From positions 24,595,003 through 24,659,002 of the forward strand of contig CALNVZ010003433.1 in NCBI GenBank assembly GCA_940671915.1: DNA of 64,000 nucleotides, read 5' to 3'. Source of the stretch: Paracentrotus lividus. Its lineage: Eukaryota; Echinodermata; Echinoidea; Camarodonta; Echinidae. A program made the translations under genes and the position numbers. Under the pieces are notes generated by a model. It searched no databases, was not told where the DNA came from, and was given only the letters and a program-made list of their open reading frames with translations. Positions 1 through 12,890 of this stretch are shown here, piece by piece (within the stretch, counting starts at the first letter, position 1; each line of letters starts with the position of its first letter).

Positions 1-95
1 ATCTCAGAATAAATAAGCGTGCAAAGTTTCGTACGTTTAATCTAAAATACTTTTTGTAGGCACAGGGCGGATCTAGGTTTTTTCCAAGGGGGGGG

Positions 96-945
96 GTGGT
101 TGAGGGGGATGAAAAAAAAAATCTTGCGAGCGGAGCGAGGCAAACGAGCGCGACGCGTGTTTTAGACAATCCCCGATTTATAGGCCTTATACTGACCAAA
201 ACGAGAAATTATTTAAACAATTTTAGAGTTGGAGTTATTTTGGTGCATTATGATAGGCTATGGCGAGCGCGAATGCGCGACGAAAATTTTGGGTTATAAA
301 AGATATATGGAATAAAATAAAGGGGCACTTTTTTAGTATTAATTAATTTTAAAAAAGATAATTGTGTATTGTAGACCCTATTAAGTATCTGCGAGCGGCG
401 AAGCGCGAGCTGAAAAATTTTGAACTCAAAATTTGAAGTTATTTGTGCATTATGATTTCAGTATCAGCCGAGCGCGAAGCGCGAGCCCGAAAAATATTGG
501 GTTTTAAAAATATATAAAATAAATAAAGGGGCACTTTCTAGCTATTAATTTTTCTTTTTTTTTTATTAGCGGAGCGCGAGTTTTAGACAATCCCCGATTT
601 ATAGGCCTATACTGACCTAAAACGAGGAATTATTTAAACAATTTTTAGAGTTGGAGTTATTTTGTGCATTATGATAGGCAGCGAGCGCGAAGCGCGAGAC
701 CGAAAATTTTGGGTTATAAAAGATATATGAATAAATAAAGGGGCACTTTTTTGTATTAATTAATTTTTAAAAAGATAATTGTGTATTGTAGACCCTATTA
801 AGTATCTGCAGAGCGCGAGCGCGAGCTGAAAATTTTGAACTCAAAATTGAAGTTATTTGTGATTATGATTAGTATGAGCGAGCGCGAAGTTGCGAGGCCG
901 GAAAATATAGGTAGTTAAAAGATATATGGAATAAATAAGGGGCAC
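96..945. repeat. Tandem repeat, two copies of ~420 bp, GCGAG-rich
   Basis: The segment starting at about 161 (tttagacaatccccgattta) recurs at about 582, followed in both copies by the same order of blocks: a GCGAGCGCGAAGCGCGAG-like block, an AAAATTTTGGGTTATAAAAG block, AATAAAGGGGCACTTT, and TGTAGACCCTATTAAGTATCTGC. Copies differ by many single-base gains and losses. Within each unit the GCGAG motif itself occurs two or three times. Open frames here only reflect GC-rich blocks and are not genes. Confidence 0.85.
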
Positions 946-1800
946 TTTATCTCTCTGCCCAAAATCCATGCAAAGTTTTAGAAATTTTGGTCTTATATTG
1001 GCCCCCTGCACTGGTCGTGAGATGACCAAAAACATTCCTTTTAACCATACATTTTCTGAAAAGAAATTTTATTAGCAATTCAAATATGGTGATAACTTAG
1101 GGTACATAGGAAAAGGATTGAATGGGGGCTCCAAATTTAAAAAATGGGGCCATGGAAAATCAAAATAAAATCCCTCATATAAAATTTAACTACTTCACTC
1201 TACCTTATTATAAATGCCGCTTCTGAGATCCTTAGGAAATATCCTTTCAGAAAATGTAAAGTTTTGTAAGGAGAAACTTAATATTTTCGTTGTTGTGACA
1301 CTTTAATCCTGATTGGTGCAAGATCTGTTTTTATTTGTCAATATATTGGTGGCGCAACAGAAAATATGGCGAATTCAAGATGCATTACTGTATTCTATTG
1401 TTTTTAAAGTATAATGCTGACTTTTGTGGACATTCAAACCATTTTATGGCCACCTCAATGAAAATAACCGAAATAATTTAATAATGCTAGGTGTTCTGAT
1501 AATTCTAGCCGTTTGTATATTTTATTTTATAAATGTTTTTAATGTATTCTTTTCTTCTTTTTTTTTTTTACAGATTTTTCATATATCATATATCAAACAA
1601 ATGCACGTACATTTTTTTAATTACAGATATATATTTTTTGTTGTTGCAAAATTCTCTTTAATTTACATTAAAGGAGGACTCTATGCTAAATTTCAGATGG
1701 TTTGAAGTGTCGGATTTACACTGAAAACGTCAAAATTTGATGAAATATTATTATAATTATTTTTTTTTAAATTTTATTTTAAGTTAAGATTTTTTTTTTC

Positions 1801-2110
1801 TCGATAAAACAGTTTATGTATAGTCTCATGCATATTCAATGAGCAATCTCATTCTTTTGTATTTTATTATATGGAATCTTTTACCTTCTTCCTTCAAGAT
1901 CTCACTTATTTCATGATATACTTGTGAATAAAAAATCTAAAAGGCCTAATAATGATCTTAGGAGTCATCCCTGTTTTTGAATCTTGGATCAGAAAATTTG
2001 AATAATTGTTTATTTCAAATAATAAAATACAACTTGAGAAAAGTGGATCAATGCACAGCATGAGCTTGCTCATTGAATATGCATGATACTATGTATAGAA
2101 CTGTTTATCG
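1801..2110. repeat. Inverted repeat (foldback)
   Basis: The arm at 1801-1846 (cgataaaacagtttatgtat ... attcaatgagcaa) is the reverse complement, with few mismatches, of the arm at 2066-2110. The arms are separated by about 220 bp of AT-rich sequence. Weaker complementarity continues outward. Probably a foldback MITE; ends and target duplication are not clear. Confidence 0.7.
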
Positions 2111-5100
2111 AAAAGGGCTTTAAAAAAAAAATAATGTCGTTATTTTTAATCCGATTTGATGAAATGTTCAATGTTTTACTTAATATATTTTACTCTACAT
2201 ATATCATTTTTTGTATACCTGACAAAAATTACATTATTCACCAATAATGATTCAACAACCATCAACTCTTTTTACTTCAACCCTGTCGAATCAAATCCCC
2301 TAACATAAATTTATATACCGCTAAACAACCCACAAATAGGACAAAACTTTAAGGAAACAATTACTCTTTAAAAGTATCGCTGCAGTGGGGAGGATTGAGG
2401 GGGGGGGGAGAGAGCCAACTTGGCCACCTTAACTTCAATCAAAAGGGGGAAAGTGGGGAAAAAAAAGGGCATTAGGAGTTGTTATGTATGGAATCGAAAC
2501 TTCTTCTATTCAATTGACCCCAGCTGCTTCATCCCCCCCCCCCCCAGCTTGCGTCTCGTTGACATGAATATGAGACCCATTGTAATTTTATAGACCGCGA
2601 ATATAACAATAAACGAAAATCAGAAAATGAGGCAAGTTTGGAGTCTGAAAGAAGAAGAAACGCATAACAATCCGTACGCCCTCCCCCTTGCCCCCCCCCG
2701 GACCCGGTTAAATTTTTTTCATTTCGCAAATTTGCTGAGTCCACACATCTTTTGTCCGATACACAACACGAACGTAGTTCATATAAAGTATAAGCGGGCC
2801 CAGCGAACCTCGTATAGACAAAAAACACTGTAAATTTTCCCATATACTTTGTACATGGCTTCCTACTGTGGTTTATGATTCATTCGTCTGATATTTCTCG
2901 TGATGAAAGAACGAGTTTTAACTGAGTAAGAAATCATAATTAGATATGTTCATATGATTATTTAGATTCCAACAATACATATTGATCAATATTCGCATGC
3001 AATATTTTCTAAAAATGTCCATTTTCGTGAGAAATTGTATTGTTTATCATGATGAAATGAATGAGGAAGCCTCGGTGCCGTGAAGAACGAATGCAACAAC
3101 ATGAACAATAACAATCAGACAATGCAGTGATTGTGATGCCTTTGCCTGGCCTTGTAATTCTGTGTGATGATGATGATGATGATGATGATGATGACAATGT
3201 CTACAGAATCTTGTCTTGGTTAATAATGTCCTCGTCGTTTCTGACTTTGTTGTTATTTTTTTCTTTCTTAGAGTTGGACTTAGGGACGCAAACGCGCACG
3301 ACTTATTTTCTGCCAGCTCCGCTTCCCATAATACTATAAGGCCTAACAGTTACTCACCTCATCTTTTTCCTTGTAATCATCTAATACATGTAGATCTAGA
3401 TCCTAGGTCTAACGTTAGATCATATTTTGTTATGATTCTAAAAGACAAATTACAATTTTCTTTTATCTTAACTCGAGTAATCGTAGGCCTATCAAATTAG
3501 GGGGCCTAAGGCTAAGAACTCGACCAGTCTGCTTCAAAATCAAATCAACTGCCCAAGAACCATGTAAACTTACTCAGAAGAGGTGAATGTCTGAAAGTGA
3601 AACCGGCGCTATTGTTCTTGCTTGAACATGCAAGCCTCTATATCTAACGTTAGCTGGGGCGATGCCACTTTATTTATAAAAATCAATTTCATAATTTTAG
3701 AAATTGTAACATGTTAGACTCGTGGACTTGGATTCCAATTTTTTTAATGAATGAAAATAATTTTGAATGTTCAGTAAACCCTATCCCTTCTTGTTGCTTT
3801 TACCTCATGCCTATTCTCTCTCGTTCGGGATATGAAACTCAACTACATTGTAGCACCAAAAGGGCTAGGTCTAGATGAATTTTCCCATACATGTAAGTAC
3901 TATATAGATAAGTAGATCTATAGTGTCTCCCACATACAGCTGCAAACCAACATCAGTAAGTACTGAAAATGGCTGTCTGTCGCCCTCTTGGTAGCTGAGG
4001 AAACTTCTCAATAATAATTAGCGAAACCAGCTTTAAACCTACCTCAAAATAATTTAAGATAATCTATAGTCTCATTGCAATATAATTCTTTCATTAGATA
4101 TTTTTAGATTTTGTTAAGTAGAATTTTTAGACCCTTTTTTGGATAGCCACCTTGACTTGGCTTGAGCTGCTCAAGACACTTTTCTGCATTGACTTTCCAT
4201 TGGAAGTAAAAGGTCAATTATGAATTGACCATGCATAAGTGTAAGTGAGTGTCTTCTTTTCATGACACTTTGGCATATTAATCTTTGAATCCAGAATGGT
4301 TGCATCACATATGTAATACCCCTCAGCAGTACTTTGAGCAAAACATAAATGTAGCCAATTTGAAGATCAAAAAGTGGTCAATTAAAGACCTTTAGAAACC
4401 TTGTAACTCTGGCTTAAAAAGCCTAAAAAGGCTAAACACAACAATGAATTATCAGCACTGCATTAAAACACAATCAATGCCGTGGAGTGAAGGTTTGCCT
4501 TGGAGTTTTAGGATTGCATTTATATTGTCCAATAGACCTGGATTGGAGTTTGATTTGAGAACATGGTTAAGAGTACAGTGTACAGGGCCATGGGTTTGTG
4601 CCTGGAATCTTACTTCCACCCACTGCTCCTGATGAAAAATACTGCTTCTGATTGACACTCATTTGACATTCATGTACTGGTACTTTAAAAAAACGTATTT
4701 CTTGAGAAAAGTATTAGCTTACAAAACTGTCATGACATTTCTATCAAAAATCATGTTTTATTTGCAAAATGTAATGCCTGTTTCCTTTATTTGTCTAATT
4801 GCCCCATGAGCGGATCCTTTTTGAAGAGATGTACCATCACACTACAACAGCTTAATTACATGTTACGGAAAGGTTTCAATTGTAAAGAATCATAATTTTT
4901 TTTTTATTTGACAGTACATAATAATTTTTTTTAAAATTTAGGCAAACATTATGGTGTAAGACTATGATCTTGGAGTTTACAACATAGACAATGCTGAGAA
5001 TATTCTTTCTGTAGTATATATGTGTGCCTTCCATACTTAAAATATTGTTGATATTGCAGAGTTGCACGGTAATATATGTGAAAATTTATTGGGCAATCAA

Positions 5101-5319
5101 AAAGGTATGAAATTAGAGTTCTACATGTGTGCGTAGCAATTTCCATTATAAAATGGCTCTGTGATTTTACGCATCGTGGTTGGTCAAAACATGTCACGTG
5201 TGCATGCTGAATTTTCGATGCAAAGCACACGTGTGCATTTTGCTGCACAAAAAAAGTGATAACACATACATCCAGGTCTTTTCCATGTCTTGTTTACTTT
5301 CTTGGATGACGATCGTGAT

Positions 5320-5396
5320 GTAGATCTTGAGCTACTTACCAAAAATTCCAAGGGATAATCCCTTGGAATTTTTTTGGTAAGTAACTCAAGATCTAC
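5320..5396. repeat. Long hairpin, ~35 bp arms
   Basis: gtagatcttgagctacttac at 5320 onward pairs with gtaagtaactcaagatctac ending at 5396. The loop is about 5 bp (ataat) and the inner stem is tccaaggg/cccttgga. Nearly perfect except for a length difference in an A/T run. Confidence 0.85.
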
Positions 5397-6052
5397 TAGA
5401 TCTAGCAAAATGTCGCAATTTTATAAAAGCGTTAACACACTTCCCTGTATTGTGCGATTAAACGTAAATGCAGTGATCGCTCGATGCTTCGGATGGGGCG
5501 CCACTGCACACTCGCCTGCGGCTCGTTGCAGCGCGACCCCTATCCAAAGTTATCTCGCGGTGCACTGCATTCACCGCTAACGCACGCTCGGGCGTTTGTT
5601 AATGCTATACCATCATGTACTTCTATAGTACTGTTGTGGGAAAGGCGAAAATTCTTTCTGTCATTTTGTTTTTTGATTGAATGGATTTAGTTTAATTTCT
5701 GCATGGTCAAACAGAATACATACCAGATCATATGCATTGAATGTATCTTAGGAAGAATACCAAAAGGCCCACTGCCAGGGCAAGGATTGCTCTTTAAATT
5801 TCCTCATAAGACCAAGAAAAACAGCTTAAATGTTGGGTCAAAAAGGGTAATGTGTAAGTGTAGTCCCATATGTGCATTTCTCGGTGCATTGCATGTGACT
5901 CTCGGTAGAATTTAGTTTATTTCTTAATAACCTGGTATGTATACCCAAATTCTAGGGGAACTTAAATCAACATTTCTCAATCACCTTGTCTATTTCAAGA
6001 AAAGGTAAAATTATTTTTGTTACGTTGATATTGTTATTTCTTTCTTCAACAG

Positions 6053-6277
6053 CCCTGCGAAAGCTGCATAGTGTGGCAAGCATGAGCCGACCTGCGGCCA
6101 ATGGAAAGGCTCGAAGCCACACCCCAACAACCAATCAGGACTTAGCCAGCCTGTTTGAATGTCCAGTGTGCTTCGACTATGTATTACCACCCATCCTACA
6201 GTGTCAGAGCGGCCACCTAGTCTGCTCAAACTGCCGACCAAAACTCAACTGTTGCCCAACGTGTAGGGGCCCTTTAG
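6053..6277 (+). CDS. SIAH1: SIAH exon 1 (RING finger)
   Basis: The exon follows a pyrimidine-rich acceptor (ttcttcaacag, AG at 6051-6052). Coding starts at 6082 after 29 nt of 5' UTR. It encodes MSRPAANGK, then [20 protein letters not shown] and the rest of the RING through CPTCRGPL. Donor G|GTAAGA at 6277/6278 leaves phase 1; the split Gly codon is completed by exon 2. The open frame continues upstream to an ATG at 5986, but that segment is intronic by the acceptor evidence. Confidence 0.93.
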
Positions 6278-9200
6278 GTAAGAATAAAACCAACCCTATA
6301 TCATCCCACCAAAAGGGGCTAGTGGCCCCTTTAGTTTTTTTAGGGGCCAATGGTCCCTGATTAGGGGCCCTCAAGATAAGAACAAAATTAAAACAATTGT
6401 ATCTGGTAACCTCATCCTAGTGCCGGAACTGCCACATGTAGTTTTCTCAAATTGCAGAATAATAATCAACATTACCACCTACATTTGAAGTACCACCCAT
6501 CCTTCAGTTCAGAGCAGCAACCAGTGAGCAGTTTGTTAACTCAACTTGCTGACCAAAACTCTACACAATGTAAATCCACATGTATGCCTTTTAGACAATG
6601 GACTCCCCCTCCCTCCAACGTGGCTAATTTAATGTTCCCTAGGGCTATTTCCCTAGGGCTATTCAGCCCCTTTCACCACAAAATAATCAAATAAAAATTT
6701 ATATAATTATACGGGCGCATTTTAAAAACAATTCTATGTGGAATCGTAGGCACTTCCTAAATATCCCTAAATGTTCCCCTTCAATTACTACTTACTTGCT
6801 TACTATTGCTACATGTACAGTGTCCCCAAAAATTATTTGTACACTTTGAAAAATATAAATTAAACAAATCATGTTGGTTTCAAATTTCAATTACTATTAT
6901 ATCAGATGGTAGGTAATGTCAGCATCACTGAACCCTAAATCTCAAATGTTCGTCACTCCCGGAAGTTCTAGGCCGCCATTTCAATTTTCATGGCCCAAAT
7001 TATTTGTACACTTCAGAAGATGGTTTATAAGGAGTGTTTAAAATTTTTGGGGCCTCTTTGGCTTCCGGGGAGTCATCAACCTCCTTGGCACTCTGTTGAC
7101 AATTTAGCACTCAATTCACCGCCAATACCATGAATACCATTCCAAATTCGCTGGAGCGTGTCCTGGAGCTGCTGGAGTTTGATGATGAGTCTTGAGGGCG
7201 CTGTCGTTAGATCACTCTCATGTGCTAAATGGGGATTTAATCTGGGATCTGAGGTGCCTTTCTAGCATTTTAACAAGTTTCTGCTAAAAAATGCTTTAAT
7301 TGCTTCGCTACTGTTTGGGTCCATGTCATATTGGAACACAACTTGAAGACCATCAGGCCTTTACGCAGGGGAGCCTCTAAGAGGCAAAATAGTCTCATGG
7401 GCATCAGTTTCATGATATATGATAGACAGACAGTAAGCAATGAATATTGCAATTTTGCGACCAAAGAAAATGCATCAAGGCCACAGAGCTGAGGAATGAC
7501 TGGGTGCCCTCAAGAGTATCTGCAACAGGCTAAACGGCTATATGACTAAGTGGAATAATGGCAAGAAGAGTCAAAATGAAGGACAGTAACAAAGAAGCAT
7601 CATGCTTTTGCAAACAACATATGAACAACCTGCGGAGTTCCAGCACTCTGTCCTAGAACATAATTAGTGCAAAATTGATTGAATATGATACACAGACCTT
7701 GTGTCTTGTAGTAACTTTTCATCAGTATGCTTGGAGCCAACAGTGAAGAACAGTGATGGTTGTTTCATGATTTGGAGTTGTATGGCAGCCAGTAGAGTTA
7801 GAAAGATAAATTTCTTAACATGGCATCATGAATGCTGAAGCCATGAGATATTCTTGCCCTCAGAATGGCTAGATGCCCGTCTGCTTAAGTCAGAATGGTG
7901 TCATTTACGGTCCAACATAACAATGACCCCAATTACACAGCAAACATATCGAAGCAATATTGCACAGAAACATGTTCAGCTGCAAGAAAGGGCACCTCAC
8001 AGCCCAGATTTAATCCTATTTACACATGAGAGGTGATCTGAAGCGACAGCACCTCTAGACTAACCATCCAACATGCCAGCACTCCAGACACGCTCCAGCG
8101 AACTTGGAATGTATTGGCGGCGAAATGAGTTTGCTAGATTGGTCGACAGTATGCTAAGGAGCTGATGACTGCCCTGGAAGCCAAAGAAGACCCCAAATTT
8201 TAAACACTCCTTTAAACCCACTTTCTGAAGTGTACAAATAATTTTTGGGCCGTAAAATTGCAAATGGCGGCCTAGAACTTCCGAGACTGACGAACATTTG
8301 AGATTTAGTGTTTAGGTGATAGTGACATTACCTACCATTGATATAAATAGTAGTTAAATTTGAAACCAACATGATTTATTTAATTCCATTTTTTCAAAGT
8401 GTACAAATAATTTTTGGGACACTGTACATGTACATGTACCCTCAATGCATACTGAAGGACTATACTATGTATACTCTATCTGTACTATCAGAGCAACTAC
8501 CAAACAGGAAATGTACCCTGCTTAAAATAGAGTCTAGCTTTTGCTTCTTGTTTTCAGAACCAATAGGTTTCTGTGCATATATTGATAGGCCTTACATGTA
8601 TCTAACACAAATAAAATTGACAGAAAGTTAATATAAATGAATTACGTTGAGCATACATAATTAATGTTTTTAGATGCCATTCATTGTTTTAAATGGTGCA
8701 CTTCTTTTTAAAAGTGAAAAGTTCCTTCCAAGTTCTGGTGTAGCACTATATTTGTGATCCCATCCTTGTGTAACAGTTTTCGGGAGTAATTCAAATAGAG
8801 TCTCTTGGATAAATCTCTGCATGTTCCCGGTGTTTTACACTATGAAGCGTACTGCGCAAGCAGTGCATTATACTGTACTGTATCCGTAATTCTACAGGAG
8901 AAATTCGTTTTATGCTCTATGTTAGAATATGTTTTTGGGTTTTGGCCAGATTTGACATCTGAAAGAAGTTACGGAAATCTCAATTTGTGTTTCCTGTATG
9001 GAAGTAGGAATATGGCACTTTGACATTTACAGGTACATGGAAACTCTATGTACACAGCACATCACTGAATGGTCACAACGCGTCCTCTGCGTCTAGTCTG
9101 TGTCAGATTTAGCACAAAATTTCATGCGTCAGACAGAGGGAGGTGTTTGTCTTTGCAAAAACATGCATGATGGTTTGTGTTCATGCATAGTACATACCTG

Positions 9201-12200
9201 CCAACATTTTGAGTCCAAATATACATTTTTGTAGGGACAAAGTGGGAATACAAATTTTAAAAATAGGGACAATTCTGTATTTCCTATAGATTACTGTACA
9301 CAGATTTTTCAAAAAATAGGGACAAAGGGTTGTAAATGGTGATAAATGCTCCTTCTTTTTCCCTAAAATAGGGACTGTCCCTACTAAATAGGGACAGTCG
9401 GCAAGTATGCATAGTATAGATCTCTGAGTAGTTGCATGAAACCACCAAGTTTTGTAACTGAGAGATGATATCTCCTGGATAAAGGCTCTTATTAAAATTA
9501 TATGTTGGTCACAATATAAAAAAAGAAACGGCTTACTTTCCCTTAAATAAATTGTCATGTGACTTCTAGATTATTACAACATATAAATTGTTAGTATTAA
9601 GTGATGCATACAAAGTTCTCAAGATCCTTCATTTTTCAGAGAGTAGCAGCTGAAAATGTATTGAATTTTGTTTCACATATCTCAGGAGATACATACTTAA
9701 TTAGACAATTAGATAAAATGAAATAAATTCAACTTATGTCCTGTAATGCTTGAAATATTAATAAACCATCTGATTCAAAAGCCTTTATTAAAAAGCTGTA
9801 TTACAGAACACATTGTGGTAAATTTGAAATTGACTATTATTATTGTTCTTGAGTCTATTCTCAATATTTTGTATAACTATCATCATTATTATAATGATTT
9901 TACCATTTTCTGTTCAGGGAGCATCCGCAATTTAGCGATGGAGAAGGTCGCTCAGACGGTGATGTTCCCATGCCGTTACGCATCGTCTGGCTGTGTCGCC
10001 ACCATGTCGTACAATGAGAAACAGGATCACGAAGAAACGTGCGAGTTTCGTCCCTATTCGTGCCCATGCCCGGGGGCGTCCTGTAAATGGCAAGGATCCC
10101 TCGACCAGGTCATGCCCCACCTCACACATGCACACAAGAGCATTACAACGTTACAAGGTATAGTCTACATGTACATCATTGTATCATAATGTAGTACAAT
10201 TATTGGGGGTTTGGGGGAGGGGACATAATGGACCCCCTCTCCATTTTTCGCAGTAAATCACGTCGCGTCGTTTTGTTTCAGTGTTTGATTTGAAGGGTCA
10301 TAAATTAAAAGAAATTTCCGGCCCAGGATCTTGACTAATATTTTTCTTCAAAATCTATTTTGAAGTTAAAACAGTTTCTACAACAAAATGATTATTCAAG
10401 ATTCAGTTTACTGGAAGCAGTTTTCTGTTAATAGATTTATCACCCTATAACCTCTCATATCAATCACACCAAATATTGATATTTAGCTAGTTGTTAATGA
10501 AATTATGTAAATTATATTCCTATTATATGCATATGTACTATACACACAAATTTTCAGGTGGTCTTGAACTTTTGCAAATGATGGCAGTACATTGTAGCAG
10601 CAGTAACAGTGTAGATATACTAAAGTGAGGTTATTGGGACAAGAAAGTTTATTTTTTTAAACGAACAATAATTGCTAGAGGGTATTTGTCTCACAATGTA
10701 CTTTGGTTAAAAAGGCAATTTTAGTGTTTACTCGCTTAACCCTAATCTCCCCGGGGTTTTTTTTTCTTTGAAGTCTTGCGCATCTTTTGAGACCAAATTC
10801 GAGACCCCCGGGTACCAGGTGCGCGAGTGTTTTTATACCCGTGCGTCAGACCCCAAAATTGAAGGGTTTCTTTCAGGATGCGTCCCGGGGCTACGTCACA
10901 GGGGACGTGCATACTATTTTTTTCGCAATTGCGCGATCGACGGCCGAGATCTGCGGGGGGGGGGGGGGGGGTGCCAAATTATTTTCAAAAGGAGCCCGGG
11001 CAGAATAGGGTTTAAAATTGCTTAGCTGTGTAAATAGTCTGCATCACAAATTTCCTCGTGGCAATGTACATTGCAAGACAATACCCTCTAGCAATTATTG
11101 TTAATCCGCAATAGTGAACTTATTAAGTCTAATTAATACAAAACACTACAAATTGATTTCATTTAAACTGGAAAAATAGCAAAGCTGTATGTTGAGTTTC
11201 CACAGAAGTAGTAGATCAATTTTTGTTCAGTTTATGATGCAGAGGTGCTTTTGGCCATTCTTTTATAATATTCTGTGTGTTTTTATAGGTGAAGATATAG
11301 TCGTCTTACATGTAGCTACAGATATCAGTCTCCATGGTGCAGTAGACTGGGTTATGATGCAGAGTTGCTTTGGTCAATGTATATGCTTGTTCCGGATATT
11401 ATGTACTTTTTTGTGTGTGTTTTACAGCTGAAGATATAGTCTTCTTAGCTACAGATATCAATCTCCCAGGTGCAGTAGACTGGGTTATGATGCAGAGTTG
11501 CTTTGGTCAATGTATATGCTTGTTCCAGATATTATGTACTTTTTTTGTGTGTGTTTTACAGGTGAAGATATAGTCTTCTTAGCTACAGATATCAATCTCC
11601 CTGGTGCAGTAGACTGGGTTATGATGCAGAGTTGCTTTGGTCATCACTTCATGCTTGTCCTGGAGAAGCAAGAGAAATATGACGGACTACAACAGTTCTT
11701 TGCAATAGTCCAGCTAATTGGGTCAAGAAAACAAGCAGAAAACTTTGCTTATAGGTAAGTGTTTCAAAGTATTGAACAAAGAGTGACACTGACCAGACAT
11801 ATATGATATGAAAAAAGATGAGCAAAGAAAATGGGATACCATTGGGATTCAAACCCAAGACCTCCTAATTACTAGACAGGGGCTCTACTGACTGAGCTAT
11901 GGCAAGCCCTTATGTCAATTTTAGTCCCATAGATCCCCTCAGCTTTCAATGCTTGAGTGATCAGAAGCACCCGAATGAAAGAAATCAACTTGGGGATGAA
12001 TGCAAGGGATCAGGGTGAAGTGATGCAGGTTTATGAATATAAATTTTGAACAAAGAGTGAAACTGACTAGAAATATATGAAAGTGAAAAAAAAACCCAAA
12101 TGAGCAAAGAAAATGGGATTCCATCGGGATTCGGCCCCAAGACCTCCCGATTATTAGACAGGCATTTTGAACCCAAGAACTCCTGAGTTCTAATTAGGTT

Positions 12201-12852
12201 GTCTAGACTTTTGAAACAGGGTGTTCCAAAGTTAATTTCAAATTTAATTATTTTATGTTTATTCAGCATTTTTGCATTTCAAAGAATTTTAACAATAAAC
12301 CTACGTCCATGTCATAGTGCAAAACGTAATTGTGACAATACTAAAAAGAAATCTAAGAACATCCTTCCTACCCCTTTGCTGAAAAGAGTTGTTTTAAACC
12401 ACATGACTGTAGTTCTGAAGTTCATCTGTATTGGCTGTAATTATCACAAGGATAATTGTGAAATAGATGCCGGATTATTAAAGTGTGTCAGTCATCTGTG
12501 TATCGAAGAGAGTTATAAATGTCTTCCTGAAAATTCAGCAATGGTCATCTTACTTTTGTTTACTGTTATTTCCGGAGTGGTATGGTCGCTGTCTTGATAG
12601 TGATACATTAAATTTTGTAGGTTCCACTCCCAACTTGTTTAACTACTTTTTTCTTTCGAAAGCGGATTGATCAAACAGGCTAAGAGTTACAAAACTACAA
12701 AAAAAAAATTCTTAAGAATTCCTTCCATGAAGCTTGGTCAAGCTGTAACACTCCGACAAACTGACGTTGAACAGAGCCAGGTTCGAATCTCTGACACCTC
12801 TTTTGGATGACTATGCCAAGGGTTGATACCAGACATGAATGACACACACCTG

Positions 12853-12890
<38 letters not shown>

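Larger units (their letters stand above)
1036..6052. other. Intergenic/5' flank of SIAH, no gene seen
   Basis: No ORF resembles a known protein and no exon pair is convincing. It holds homopolymer G/C runs (about 2398-2412, 2533-2547), a short (GAT)n tract at 3167-3194, an inverted repeat at 1801-2110 and a hairpin at 5320-5396. A CG-richer patch at 5460-5600 could belong to a SIAH promoter or to a repeat; I cannot tell. A non-coding 5' exon of SIAH must lie somewhere upstream, because the first coding exon begins after a good acceptor, but I could not place it. Confidence 0.5.

Noticed and set aside
2529-2843. 104-residue - strand frame with Gly-rich end
   Set aside because: The Gly run is a C homopolymer; overlapping frames on both strands; no similarity.
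5986-6081. Upstream in-frame ATG for SIAH with a hydrophobic leader
   Set aside because: The hydrophobic run is the translated polypyrimidine tract of the exon 1 acceptor (AG at 6051-6052); the family N-terminus MSR starts at 6082.
7270-7464. 64-residue - strand frame within the Tc1 element
   Set aside because: Antisense to the decayed transposase; chance opening.
11840-11905. A genuine tRNA gene on the - strand in SIAH intron 3
   Set aside because: A and B boxes are present but the acceptor and anticodon stems do not pair, and the body continues as a SINE with a second copy nearby.
12199-12597. 132-residue frame in SIAH intron 3
   Set aside because: No recognisable domain, on the same strand as and inside an intron, with composition like intronic DNA.
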